A DNA stretch of 64,000 nucleotides from Cycas panzhihuaensis (GCA_023213395.1 CM041465.1:238211741-238275740); one strand, 5' to 3'; shown: positions 34,796 to 45,605, counted from the first letter of the stretch. Notes: generated from the letters alone by a model not told the origin. Numbers and translations: made by a program.

Positions 34796-35718
34796 CTCGA
34801 TCAAATGTGAGTTGTGTGCTCGACTCTTTGGGGACAACTTAAATTCGTCCATGATGGACGAATGAGAGTGGTTCCCCGCGAACGCCCATTTACCAAACAA
34901 ACCCGTTCCACCAGTTTGGCAAACCAAGGTTCATCTACCCATGCCTTGGCTTGCTCTATTGGTATACCTAACCCATCCGAGGAAGACCCTGCGTCTTCTT
35001 CCCGTAGTCTCACGCGGTTTACCCCTATTGGCGTCAGGAGTTACGAGTACCTTGCTTCATTTAGTGACGATGAGTCACTCGACGAAGACGAGGATTGTCT
35101 TCACCCCGTCTCCTTCCTCCGCGCCAGTAGGTCGCACTTACCTTGTTCTAGGTCCCCATCTAGAACCCCTCTCGTTGGTGAGGCTAGCCACTCATGTATG
35201 TCACATGTCACCGCTCGTGTTGACCCACTGATTGCCAGTTCTTCTTTTTCATTACCCCTCATAGGTAATGGCTTTGAGGAATTACCTTTTGCTCCTTCCT
35301 AGGAGCCTCTCCCTGGTTTTCCTTCAGATTCCCATAAGGAAGTTAAGTAATCTGATGGCTATCACGGTCCTGTTGCTCTCACTCCCTCTAGTGCTTCCAT
35401 GGGGTGGATTATTTCGAGGATGACGAAGCCCTACTTGAGCATTTGGCGAGCCTTGTGCCTAACTTGCCTTCTGGTCACCACCGGCTTGGTCATCATAAGA
35501 TCCTCGCAATCGGATCCACACTTGCCGATCCAATCCCATCTCCTGTTCCTCCTCCTCCTGTTGATCTTGCCCCTCTCCACTTCGAGGAGGGCAATGCCAT
35601 GTGCATGGGGGCAACTTAAGACATAGTCTTGGCCGTGGGCAAGGTCATTAAGGTCGGGTTGGAATGTTCCCTTGATGAGATAAGGGAGTACTCCCTTCTA
35701 TTCCAGGAGTTTTGAGAC
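34796..35718 (+). pseudogene. Protease-RT linker
   Basis: After the protease the gag frame continues to 35302 with an acidic patch (SFSDDESLDEDEDC). A small deletion relative to element C near 35380 shifts the reading frame. It then reads DYFEDDEALLEHLASLVPN and, after a TAA where C has CAA, enters RT. No domain is recognised. Tat elements often have such a long linker. Confidence 0.6.
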
Positions 35719-36675
35719 GTGTTTGCGTGGGATTATGCTGACATGAAGGGAATCGACCCCTCGATTGTCACTCATAACCTCACCACCCTTCCTGGCGCAT
35801 GCCCTGTGTGCCAGAAGCAGCATCCCCTTCACCTGAAGCTCTCTGCCGCCGTCAAAATGGAGGTTGAGAAGCTTTTGGATGCTGGGCTTATTACTTCCAT
35901 TGACTACCCTAAGTGGGTCTCTAATATTGTCCCTGTTGCTAAAAAGAACGGGGCAATCCGTATATGCATCGACTTTCGTGATATCAATAATGCTTGTCCT
36001 AAGGACAATTTCCCGTTACCCTTCCTCAATCAAATCATCGATCGCACTGGCGGATTTGAAGTGATGTCTCTAATGGACAGCTTCTCTGGCTATAATCAAA
36101 TTCAGATTTCTCCCGAAGACCACCATAAGATGGCCTTCACTACTCCTTGGGGTACCTTCACCTACAAGGAGATGCCCTTTGGCCTTAAAAATGTAGGTGC
36201 TACTTACCAAAGAGCCATGCGTTTTATCTTCCATGACCTCATCAATGACATGCTAGAAGTCTTCATGGACGATATGATGGGTCTCTCCTGCGTTAGGGCC
36301 CATCACCCTTCCGACTTGCGTGCCATCTTCTCACGATGCCGCAAGTATCACGTCAGTCTAAATCCGCTCAAGTGTATGTTTGCCATTACCTCGGGTAAAC
36401 TCCTAGGATTCCTTGTATCTAAACAAGGAATTCAGATCGACCCTGATAAAGTCAGAGTGATCCTTGACATGCTGCCACCTAGAACTCAACTGCAGATTAA
36501 GTCGTTTCTAGGAAGGCTTGGTTTTCTTAGGCGCTTCTTAGCCGATTTCACTGTGAGCGCTAAACCCCTCACGAACCTATTGAAGAAGGGAGCTTCTTTT
36601 GCTTGGTCTGACAAGACCCAAAAGGCCTTCGAAGGACTCAAGGAAGCCCTAGCTTTTGCTCCTACGTTGGCGCCT
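35719..36675 (+). CDS. pol: Reverse transcriptase
   Basis: The order is FAWDYADMKGIDPSI, then LDAGLI, PVAKKNGAIRICIDFRDIN, NFPLPFLNQIID, MDSFSGYNQI, MPFGLKNVGATYQRAM and the catalytic VFMDDMM, followed by LNPLKC, LGFLVSKQGI and FLGRLGFLRRF. These are the RT palm and thumb motifs of Ty3/gypsy enzymes. The two catalytic Asp of [FY]xDD are intact. The frame is open until TGA 36760-36762, in the RNase H domain. A TGA just before (35713) separates it from the linker. It would copy the element RNA into DNA. Confidence 0.92.
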
Positions 36676-37110
36676 CCCCGATTCGATAGGCCCTTCATCC
36701 TGTACACCTTAGCGACTGACGAATCCTTGGGCGCTATGCTAGCTCAGGAGGATGACTCATGAATTGAGAGAGCTCTATATTTCATCAGTCACACTCTCGT
36801 GGCTGCTGAGCTTAACTATTCCCCCACCGAGAAGGAGTGCCTCTCCTTGGTCCATGCAACCAAGAAGTTCAGGTACTACTTGCTCAGCAACACCACCAAG
36901 GTGATCGTTCAATCCAACCCCTTGCGATACTTACTAACTCGTTCGGATTTGACGGGTAGGGCTGGTCATTGGGCTGTCCTACTCTAAGAATTCGACCTCC
37001 ATATCGTTAACCAGAAATCAAAGAAGGGAATGATAGTGGCTGAGCAACTTGCAGATGCCCCTATCCCTAACTCCTTTGGTGCTCCCGTTAACGACTCTCT
37101 CCCCGATGAG
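36676..37110 (+). pseudogene. RNase H domain of pol
   Basis: Read in the RT frame: FILYTLATDESLGAMLAQ, ALYFISHTLVAAELNYSPTEKE, then KFRYYLLSNTTKVIVQSNPLRYLL. This is the standard gypsy RNase H next to RT. A TGA at 36760 and a TAA at 36985 break it; element C has AGA and CAA there. In Tat elements this RNase H is thought to be degenerate and backed up by aRNH. Confidence 0.8.
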
Positions 37111-38405
37111 TCTATCTTGACGATTCAGGGAGCTTCTCCCCATCCACTCGTCGACAATGAGTGGTATGGTGACATAGTGCGATATCTTACACAGCAGCAG
37201 TACCGCCCTGACGCTAGTTATAAAGTTAGATCTTGTATCCAGACTTCTGCCAGGCAATATCTCCTCGTGGATGAGGTATCATACAAGAGGTCCTTCGATG
37301 GGATCCTCCTCCGCTGCATCACTACTGACGAAGCTGACTAGGTGCTTCATGAATACCACCATGGCATTTATGGAGGTCACATTAGGGGCCAGTCTATGGC
37401 TCAGAGGATCCTTCGCATGGGCTATTTCTGGCCGTCCCTCTTTAAGGATGCTCACGCCTTTGCTCTAAAATGTCGGCGATGTCAGGAACATGCCAACATT
37501 TCCCATGTACCTTCTGAGGCCCTGCATCCCATCGTTTCGCCATGGCCCTTCGCTCAGTGGGGACTAGACCTCACTGGGGCTATCTCCCCACCTTCGTCAT
37601 CGTAGCACAAGTTCATCTTGACTGCCACGCAGTATTTCACCAAATAGGCGGAGGCCATTCCTTTGATCACTACTCCTGGTAAAACCATTGCCACATTCAT
37701 TTATCAGCATATCATTTACCGTTTCAGAATTTTGGACATCCTAATCACCAACAACGGAACACCTTTCTATAATAAGGAGGTGGATGAGCTTTGTGAGAAG
37801 TTCAAAATTTCTCACAAGACTTCCTCCCCTTACTACCCTCAGGAAAACGGCCAAGTGGAGTCTTTCAATAAGACCCTCATCAACATCCTCAAGAAAACTG
37901 TTGCTCAATCCCAAAAGGATTGGCACCTTCAGTTGCCCTCCGCCTTGTGGGCTTATCGCACCTCTATCTGTTCCGCCAAAGGAATGACCCCGTTCTCCCT
38001 GGTCTATGGTACTGAGGCAGTACTCCCGCTGGAGATGGAGATTCCTTCCTTGTGGGTCTCCCTTCGAGGTTTCATCGACGAAGAGTCGATCCGTCAGGCT
38101 CGCCTGCTGGACCTCGAAGCTTTGGATGAGAGACGCTTAGCCACCTACCAGGCTAACCTAGCATCCAAAGCCCGTTCACAAAGGGCCTACGATAAACACC
38201 TTCGTTCCTGCCCTTTGTTCCTAGGAACTATGTCCTCAAGCTTGAATATCTCCATGACCGTTTGACCAAGTTCAAACCCCGATGGGTTGGTCCTTTCTTC
38301 ATTATTGAATCCCTCGATAATGGTGCCTATAGGATAGCCACCCTGGAAGGGCTTGAATTTGAGAAAGCTATTAATGGAAAGTTCCTTAAGAAGTTTTACG
38401 CGTGA
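37111..38405 (+). pseudogene. Integrase
   Basis: The zinc-binding HHCC part (HEYHHGIYGGH ... CRRCQEH) starts near 37345. The core has WGLDLTG (first Asp), then LITNNGTPF where the usual second Asp is Asn, then ENGQVESFNKTL with the Glu. The C-terminal part reads KPRWVGPF and NGKFLKKFYA. Stops at 37339, 37603 and 37648 break the frame, the last shared with element C, and a small deletion near 38225 shifts the frame. The enzyme would insert the DNA copy; the missing Asp makes this one inactive. Confidence 0.88.
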
Positions 38406-39068
38406 CCTCTCGGCGATCTCCTCACCCTGCTCCGAAATGAGCCTAAACTACCATCTTAGGTTGTCCCCATTCTTCCCAACCATGGGTAGAATGGCAATTT
38501 AAGATGGATCCTTCTTCGTCTTTCTAGTTCCTTCCGCGGAACCTGCGTTCCCGTACCCTCTCGGGAACCCTTGGCGTCTTGCTTGGGCATTCCCCAATCA
38601 GGAGGATGCTTGGGAGCATCGTCGCCTCTCCTTCATGTCTGTCATTTCCTTCGCATATTCCGCTATGCTCTTTCGTAGACGTGTATGCCGCTCTATCCTC
38701 TAACCTCACACCTCTCTGTCGTCCTGCTCACGACGTGTGTGTGCTCCTGTTAGACATGTGGTCATACATGGAAGGAAATGTGTGCCCATATAACAAAATA
38801 CCCATAACATAAAATATCCACAACATAACATTCACAATACACAAAATAAATATACATATCATCCACATACAATACATCATGCATAGCATCTCATATCCGA
38901 ATGGGGTTCCAATCACCCCATGCACATATATATATACATATCCAAAATCATGTCACATCATACATCCTGGGAAGCCGGTGTCCTTGCAGGGGGGGTACAA
39001 TCATAGGATCCTATATATGACCCCTTGGAGGCCCATGCTTTCCCCTGTCAAAACTATATGTACATATC
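38406..39068. other. Spacer between integrase and the 3' end of the PMD gene
   Basis: Pol (plus) and PMD (minus) converge here. It is AT-rich near 38800-38960 with ATATATATA, and likely holds both transcript ends. Open frames within are not conserved. Confidence 0.5.
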
Positions 39069-40984
39069 CTATTGCTGTCGCCCCACTCCTGAGGTGCCAT
39101 CTCCTGGTCTCTGTGATCCCTCTCCTGGGGACCACATGCCTCCGAGGCTCCTCCTGGGCCTCCGTGAGCTGCCTGCCTCGCTCTCCTCGTCCCGCGGTCG
39201 TCTCAGGGTCGTCGCCACCATGTGGGTGTGCGTCCTGCTCTGGCTCGACCTCGATACCATCTGCGCGACCAGCTGATCATACCTGGCTTGGATACGATCC
39301 CACTCTCCCCGGAGTACCTCCTCTGTCACCCTGAGATGCTCAGTGATTACTGCTAGCTGGGTTCTGCTCTCACCATCTCCACCTGTACCGCCTTGTGCCT
39401 CTAGAGCCTGTACCCATCCGCGTAGCTCATCCCACTCACGTCTCGAGTCATCTCTCTCCTACTGCAGTTGTCCCTGGGATGCCATATGCTTTTGGGACTC
39501 GGCAGCCCATATGTTCGTCACCCTCACCAACGAGGCAAATGCCTCTCTGTGGGCACCTACCGCTCTAGGCTCATCACCTGCTTGGATGGGCGGTTGCCCC
39601 TCTGTGTATACCTGAGGGAATATCTCCCTCACCACAGCCTCTACCAATCTCTAGATCTCTGCTGAACCTGCCAACACAACATGCCATGTGTCAGTCTATA
39701 TCTCACCATATACTATGATCAAATCAAACCAAACATCTATCTGGATGCCAAATGACTCTGGAAAGTGTTAGCTCTCACCTGTTGTGGCCGCCGGCTCCTC
39801 TGGTCGCGCGGTATCCTCCCCTCCTGGCTCTCCACCAGCTCCGGGTGCCTCGTCCTCTGGCACCTCCTCTGCCTAGGTCTCTCTCCTAACGGGGGTGGGA
39901 GCAACTCTCGTCCCTCCAGATCCCATCACGATCTGCAGCCTGCGGGCCCTAGTCACGGGTCCCCTGATCTCGCCCTACGCTCCTGACGGTCCTGCCTCTC
40001 CTCTAGCAGCTCCGGATGGACCCTCTACATCTCCTGCTGTCCCTGAGGGACCTGCCTCCCCTGCAGGTTGTGATGGGCTGGCCCCACTATCTCCACTATC
40101 CCCGTCATCACTGCTGTCATCGCCTGCAGGCACTCCTGCTCCGCTTGCCTCATCGTCACTATCCCACCTCACCGTCCTATAGGGCTCCGCTATGTAGTCT
40201 GGGAGGGTGAGGAGGTTTAGTGACCTGGCCTCCACTGATCACCATATATGGGCCCTGTCCTCTGTCCCCCTCAGTCTTGTCTGCCACCTGTGGACCATCG
40301 GGGCCTGCTCTGTAATGGGGTGTGGTCCCCCGGCTGGTGCCACTGCCGTGAAGTGGTCGAAGTACCAACACAGTAACAGTGTGCTATATGATAACCCACC
40401 TCTACCGATCATCCTGATAGTATCCAACTGGGCGATGACGTTCGCCGCTATCAGTGCTGCCCAGTCCATCCTCTCACCAGCTTCACAGCGGTGAACTGCA
40501 TCCATCCACCCACCCGATACCTCCCTATAGTTCTGTTTCTGGGAAATCTGGAATAGAATACACAATACAACCAGTTTCCTCACTCGAGGAATCACGACAT
40601 CGATCGCCCTGCGGGGGCTCCCCTCTAATCCCATCTGTCAGATCCTATGAAGAACAGTGGTCGCCTCCACATGTCTTTGCCTCGATCTTGGGTGGCCCCT
40701 AGCCTCACCGGCCTCCCTGTCGCCGGAACTCCTAGTATCCGCCGGATATCCTTCGGCGTGACCGTCATGTCACCTACCTGCGGTAGGTGGAACACATGTC
40801 TCCTCTTGTCCCAATGGGACACTATATCAACCAACAGTCTCTGATCCGATGTATACTGAGGTGTCTTGAGGGCCTTGTACAGGCCACACCTCTGTAGGAT
40901 CTCCCTATCCTCCTGTGTTGCCATCTCCATGTAACTCAACATCACCATACCTACGTTCTCGCGGTTATCTACCGCGAGGATAGC
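39069..40984 (-). pseudogene. PMD-like gene on the strand opposite gag-pol
   Basis: Exon 1 is 40984-39779, the intron 39778-39668 (GT...AG, 111 bp) and exon 2 39667-39069. Exon 1 reads VDNRENVGMVMLSYMEMA, then LLVDIVSHWDKRRHVFHL, GDMTVTPKDIRRILGVP, VRKLVVLCILFQISQ and NYREVSGGWMDA. This is the pattern of the plant mobile domain (PF10536). The part DPYRTVRWDSDDE is followed by an acidic, Gly/Pro/Ser-rich linker with GPSGTAG-like repeats. Exon 2 is charged (EWDRIQARYDQLVAQM) and may be a coiled coil, with a basic end (RRPRRSLGG). Breaks: a frameshift near 40630, TGA near 40238 and TAG early in exon 2. Confidence 0.78.
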
Positions 40985-41664
40985 CTGTTCACACCAAAAA
41001 ATAGCTCAAGTCAGTCTCATGTTAGTCACTGTCACCCCTCTCTCTCTCAAATCTCTCTCTGCTTGAGATTTGGGACTCTTTCGCCGCTCATGTTTGTTTT
41101 TCTGCCTTTATGCCTTCGTACCGCGCCAAACTTAGTGGTACTGCTAAGTTTGGCATGGGTTCCGTGGCGATCGTGGGACCCGCAGCAATGATCGCGGCAT
41201 CGCGATCATTACCGTGGTACGAATGGTGACCCCCCAAAAGGGGGGATTTCCGCCCCAAAAAACCCAAAATTTTTTACGGTGGACCCCTGGCCCACCGGGA
41301 CCAGGGCTCCCTAATGCCCAGGTCCCCGCCTCTTTCTGGGTCTGATTCGGATCCCGAGAGGCCTTCCCTTGCCCATAAGAGGCACTAAAACTATACAGAA
41401 ATCATGTAAAAATTACAAAAAACCTACAAACTTTGAACTTCGAGATAGGCTGGGTTTAGTGATATCCACTCACTAGATCTGGTCTCGCTACTACCATATC
41501 GTCCGGTCGGTCATGCTGGCTCTCTCTGCCCTCCGATCTGACGGTCTGATCTCCCTCTGCGTGCCTCCAAAGTTGGGTGGCCCTCCGCTGCGTAAGGAAA
41601 GGGCTCTGGTTTTGTACGAGAGCCGGTGGAAATGAATCCATTTTCCCGTTGATTTCCTTATATA
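40985..41664 (-). promoter_or_regulatory. TATA box (41658-41664) and leader of the PMD gene
   Basis: On the minus strand CCCCCGCC is followed by TATATAA. The coding exon starts 680 bases on, after GTGTGAACAG, a splice acceptor. Within the leader are two hairpins. One has 11-bp arms at 41125-41135 and 41144-41154; the other has 10-bp arms at 41187-41196 and 41201-41210. A CCCCCC...GGGGGG pair lies near 41230-41247. Confidence 0.65.
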
Positions 41665-42182
41665 GGCGGGGGCCCCAGCGGGCACTTCCTCTATTTTTGG
41701 TCCCGCGACAGTCGTTGGGACTGTCTCATCCCCCTGTTTGCCTTTACCTTCTGGCCCTGTCGTCGATCGTGCTGTATTGAGGCCCTTTCTGCCCTCCCTT
41801 ACGAGGGCATTTATGGCGCCTCATTATCGCGCTTTTCGCCAGGCCCCTTCTGCATCGTTTTGTGCGCTACTCCCGTGCCTGCCTGAGTTTATACTCGTTT
41901 GGCTCGTTTCATTGCCCTGGACTCGTTTCCGCGGCCCTTTCTCACTCTTGGAGTCCCGAAAGGGAATTCTCCCCCGCCTGGGGGCATGTTTCACTTTCTA
42001 AAGTGACCTTTTGGTGCCCCAGGAGGCCGTTTCTTCTGACCACCTTCTGCCGGTGATCGGATTGCTTGCTCTCGTCCTGGGTAACCTCATTGCTATGTCC
42101 TCCTACCCTTCACGGCCATCTTTTGCTTACTTTTCGAGTGTTGCTTTCATCACCCATTGATTGCTTGGATTTTGTGTCACCT
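41665..42182. other. Divergent region between PMD promoter and aRNH
   Basis: PMD is read leftward and aRNH rightward from this interval. The frame of aRNH is open back to 42066, but the conserved domain starts at 42183. I see no clear plus-strand TATA, so how aRNH is expressed is open. Confidence 0.45.
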
Positions 42183-42605
42183 ATGTCCATCTACATCTTT
42201 ACCGACGGTGGAAGCCGCGGTAATCCCGGACCTTCTACTGCTGCATGGATTCTCCGCAGCCCTTCTGGACACAATCTCCTCCGCTCTGGGATCTTCCTCC
42301 CAGAGGCTACCAACAACGAAGCTGAATATACAGCTGTTATCGAAGCCCTTACTGATGCCCTCTGTTTCCATCATGGATCCATTGTTTTGCTTTGTGACTC
42401 TCAAGTTGTGGTGTCTCATCTCACCCAGGTTTACCAGGTGCGATGCCCTCACTTGAGGACTCTTGCTTCTGCCGCCAGATCCCTCCTGGCCCGCTTTTCT
42501 TCTGTTGATATCTAGCATATTCCCCGGGCTCTCAACGCTGAGGCAGATAGTCTAATTCACCTCATCCTTGAGCGTCGCCTTCCTCTCCTTGCTGACCGTC
42601 CCTGA
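42183..42605 (+). pseudogene. aRNH: second, stand-alone RNase HI domain
   Basis: The domain reads MSIYIFTDGGSRGNPGP (first Asp), NNEAEYTAVIEAL (Glu), LLCDSQVVVSHLTQ (Asp) and, after an in-frame TAG at 42513, HIPRALNAEADSL (last Asp). All four catalytic residues of RNase HI can be seen, and it is the best kept aRNH here. The single break is a TAG, probably from CAG. Archaeal-like RNase H of this type is known from Tat elements. It is 3.8 kb beyond the integrase end, beyond the antisense gene, so it cannot be part of an unspliced pol chain. Confidence 0.85.
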
Positions 42606-43009
42606 GGCTTGCCTGGCCCTCCTGTCGCCTAAGCCCCAGGTCGTCTCACTTTGTTTTGTGATCCGTTCGCACCTCCAAAACCTGGCTACTGATGAGGTAA
42701 AACTATGGTGCCCACTCTTTACTTATTCTTTACTTGATTATGCATGCTCTCTTTTGCATCCTTTGTGGTGGGGGTAGCCCCCCCACTTGTCTCATTCTTC
42801 CAATCGGTTTTTAGGTGGCTCATAGGCAGCCCCTATGTTGTCTCCACCGCCGCTTTCGTATCCACGCGTTCCGCCACGACACTCGCCAGCACCCTTGCCT
42901 ACTGTTATGATCCTGATTGATATATCTACATACACATATACTTGATTGAGCAGTGTTTCCGGCATTTGCCATCGCCTAGGCTTCCGAGCGAGGCTCTGCG
43001 CCGAGGCGA
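42606..43009 (+). other. 3' internal end before the right LTR
   Basis: It contains GGGGGTAGCCCCCC near 42770 and an AT-rich patch with TACATACACATATA. The last bases are GCCGAGGCGA, a weak purine run where elements C (TAAAGGGGCG) and unit 1 (AAGGGGATAG) have a better PPT. Confidence 0.5.
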
Positions 43010-45600
43010 TGTTTCCTGGCTCCTAGGAATGGATACGGAATCACCGACTCAGGTAAGTGCAGGTATATTTCTCGCATTGTCATCACTTTTATTTAATGGG
43101 TGTTTGCTTGCATGTCTGCTTGTGTGTGGCTTTGCGGGCGACTTTGTCGTCGTCCACACTTATTTTAGCCTATGATGACTATAGCAGGGGCACACTCCCA
43201 ACGAGTGTGGCACCTTGGTGGCCACTTCACTTCCCGCATCTGCCCTCCTCGCCTTAAGATCCACTAGGTTTGTCCACCTCCGCCCGCGTGATGACTCGTC
43301 ATTGTTTGGTCAACTTGCCACCCTGGTTGAGCCCTATTTTTGCTCCTTTGGAGCCGTTTGTTGGCTTGTGTCCCCCCGGGTAGGTGTTTCAGCCCCCCAT
43401 TGGCCCTTTTTGTCATCTGCCCCTAGCCTAAGCTGGCTGGCCGGGCCTATTTCTGCCTCTGGGTGCGTACCACCAGAATTTTCGCGGTACCGCCGGAATA
43501 TCCGCGATACTGCAGAATTTGCGGCAGTACGACTGTTCTAATTTATTTTTTAAAATCCACCGTGGCAATTTCACATTTGTTGCGAAACTGCCACATGGCT
43601 CGCGACTTAATTCTCTCCCAGCCGCGCCCTAATCGCTCGCTTTAGGGTTTGGTCTTAGTACTTAAGACATTTGTGACTCATTTTTTAAGATTCTTTTGCT
43701 CACTTTTGGATTACTCTTCAAGGAAACAACATTCTGCTATGCTCTTCCCTGCTGTTCTGCTGCCATCGCTGGACCTACATCCCTCCTACAGCACCCTGCT
43801 CTCCTTCGGTGTGGCTAGGACATTCTCCCAGCCCCTCGTGCACCTTGGAGAGGGCCCCTTGGAGTGGTTCTAGTAGATCTTTGCCCAAGCAGGCCACAAG
43901 TGCCTCAAGTGCAGGTGTTTCCCTTCCAACCTCCTTAGCAAGGTCCCAAACCTGCTATACTTCAGATCTGGGCTGATTTCTCAGCCCCTCTTCGCTGCTC
44001 TTTGGCTGAGGCAAGCCCCTTGCCTCCCTCACTTAGGTATTTCTTGTTTTACATTGATTTTGTTGTGATATTTATGCTCCATTTCACTTGCTCCTTCCTT
44101 GTCCTTGTGAGTTTGGTTCTTCTCCTTTTAGTGGGCTATTTTGCCACTGTCTTTGTGCCTCTTACCTGTGTTTACTATTCAAGGCAGCGGCGTTGAGGGT
44201 TGGCATAGGCTTTGGGAAGGAGCTGGGTGGATTCCGCACCATCTTCCACGCTCTCTAAGCAGCTCTAAGCCCTCCAAACCCTCCCTCTCACCCCGTGCTG
44301 CCATTGGCATGCAAGCAAGGGTTTGTAGGCCCTCTTTTGGCCGCTAAAACCAGCACTGTCATAAGTTGCATCACTGATTTGAGGCCCTCTGTTTAGTTTT
44401 GGGTAACTTACATAAGCCCCAATCGCTAGTCTTTGCCTAACTTTCTTCCTGGCTGCCCGGCTTGCTCCTCATAGCATCCCGATTCGCCACAGGTTTTCCT
44501 TGGCCCCTCTTTGTCTCTTTTTGTTGCCGTTTCTAGCCCTTGCTCTTGGCCTTGCCCTTGCTGCCTTGTGGCTCTTGGGGGGAGGTTAGGGCATCATTTG
44601 TAGGAGGTGGGCCACTCTGAGGCTTACTGGTCATTTACTTTTACTTTGGTTACTCTCCTTTGTGTACTTTCATGGTTGGATTGATACTAACATGTGTATT
44701 TAGATTCACATTTATGCTATTTAGACATATATTGTTAGAATCTTGTATTGCATGTTAGTGTCCTTCCTCCGGGAAGGGAGAGGTTGCCATTACTTGCAGG
44801 TACTTGGGGAGTGTGGAGGATATTGTTCATCATCTCTGTTACCGGTAAGTGCCCTCATATACATCATACTTTCGCGCTTCTTTATTTGTTAGCATTTACT
44901 TCATTTCTTTCCTTGGCATCGCATTTGGTTTTTTCTGGGGAAAGTAAGGAAGCCCCTTTTCAATCCGCCGCAACATCCTGCATCCAACGCGCTGCGTGGA
45001 GTAGCTTGGTGCCCCTCGAGAAGGCCTTTCTCACGCACGCCCTTGGTCCAGGTGCACGTCTTGCTCCACCTTGCTACCCCATTTTCCTTTTGATTTGTCC
45101 TTTAGTAATTAGCACATTGGAAAATAAAAGGAAAATTTGGTCTTGTATTTGGTTACGTTTCATTTATTTGTTCTGTTAATTGTATCTTTATCACCTATAG
45201 GAAAGGTTATAGGAACCCCCCCTTCTCAACCTTTCCTCTCTGCTTCTTAGCCACATAGGTCTCTAGCCTCCCATGTTGCTTGTGTATCTGGCTAGCTTGT
45301 TTAGGCACTCTCGATCTATTTTTCTTGGATCTTCTCCTTCCCCTTCTGGCCACCCAAGGGTGGGAGGGTCCTGCCCCCAGGTCAACCTAGGTTTGTCCTG
45401 CATATCTTTGCCCTTTATTCGAAGTGGTGAAGGATCACCCGATAGTAGCTATACTCCATTACAGATCCTGAACTTGTGCTCCGGTGCACGGGGCGCTCTG
45501 CGTGGTAATTACTTCCCTCATAGGTCTCACCTTTAGCTATTTCACTACCTGCTCTCGCCACACCTATTAGTTAGGTAGCTATCCCGTAGACGCGTATCCA
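43010..45600 (+). repeat. 3' LTR of the plus-strand element
   Basis: It begins TGTTTCCTGG and ends GTATCCA. It is collinear with 29005-31583. The telo-box TTAGGGTTT is at 43642-43650 and TACTTAAG at 43659-43666. About 150 bp upstream is a GCGGTACCGC palindrome with related GATAC/GTAC motifs (43474-43525), which is degraded in the left LTR. Confidence 0.93.
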
Positions 45601-45605
45601 GAGAC
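45601..45605. repeat. Target-site duplication GAGAC (right)
   Basis: Same five bases as 29000-29004. Confidence 0.95.

Larger units (their letters stand above)
29005..45600 (+). mobile_element. Complete Tat-like LTR retrotransposon with antisense PMD gene and aRNH (16,596 bp)
   Basis: Two LTRs (2579 and 2591 bp, TG...CA) bound it, with a GAGAC target duplication. In order it holds a PBS, gag, protease, RT, RNase H, integrase, a PMD gene on the minus strand and aRNH on the plus strand. The LTRs differ at about one base in ten in the first 150 bp by eye, mostly by transitions, so the insertion is not recent. It sits inside the PMD gene of an older element of the same family in opposite orientation. 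Confidence 0.93.
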
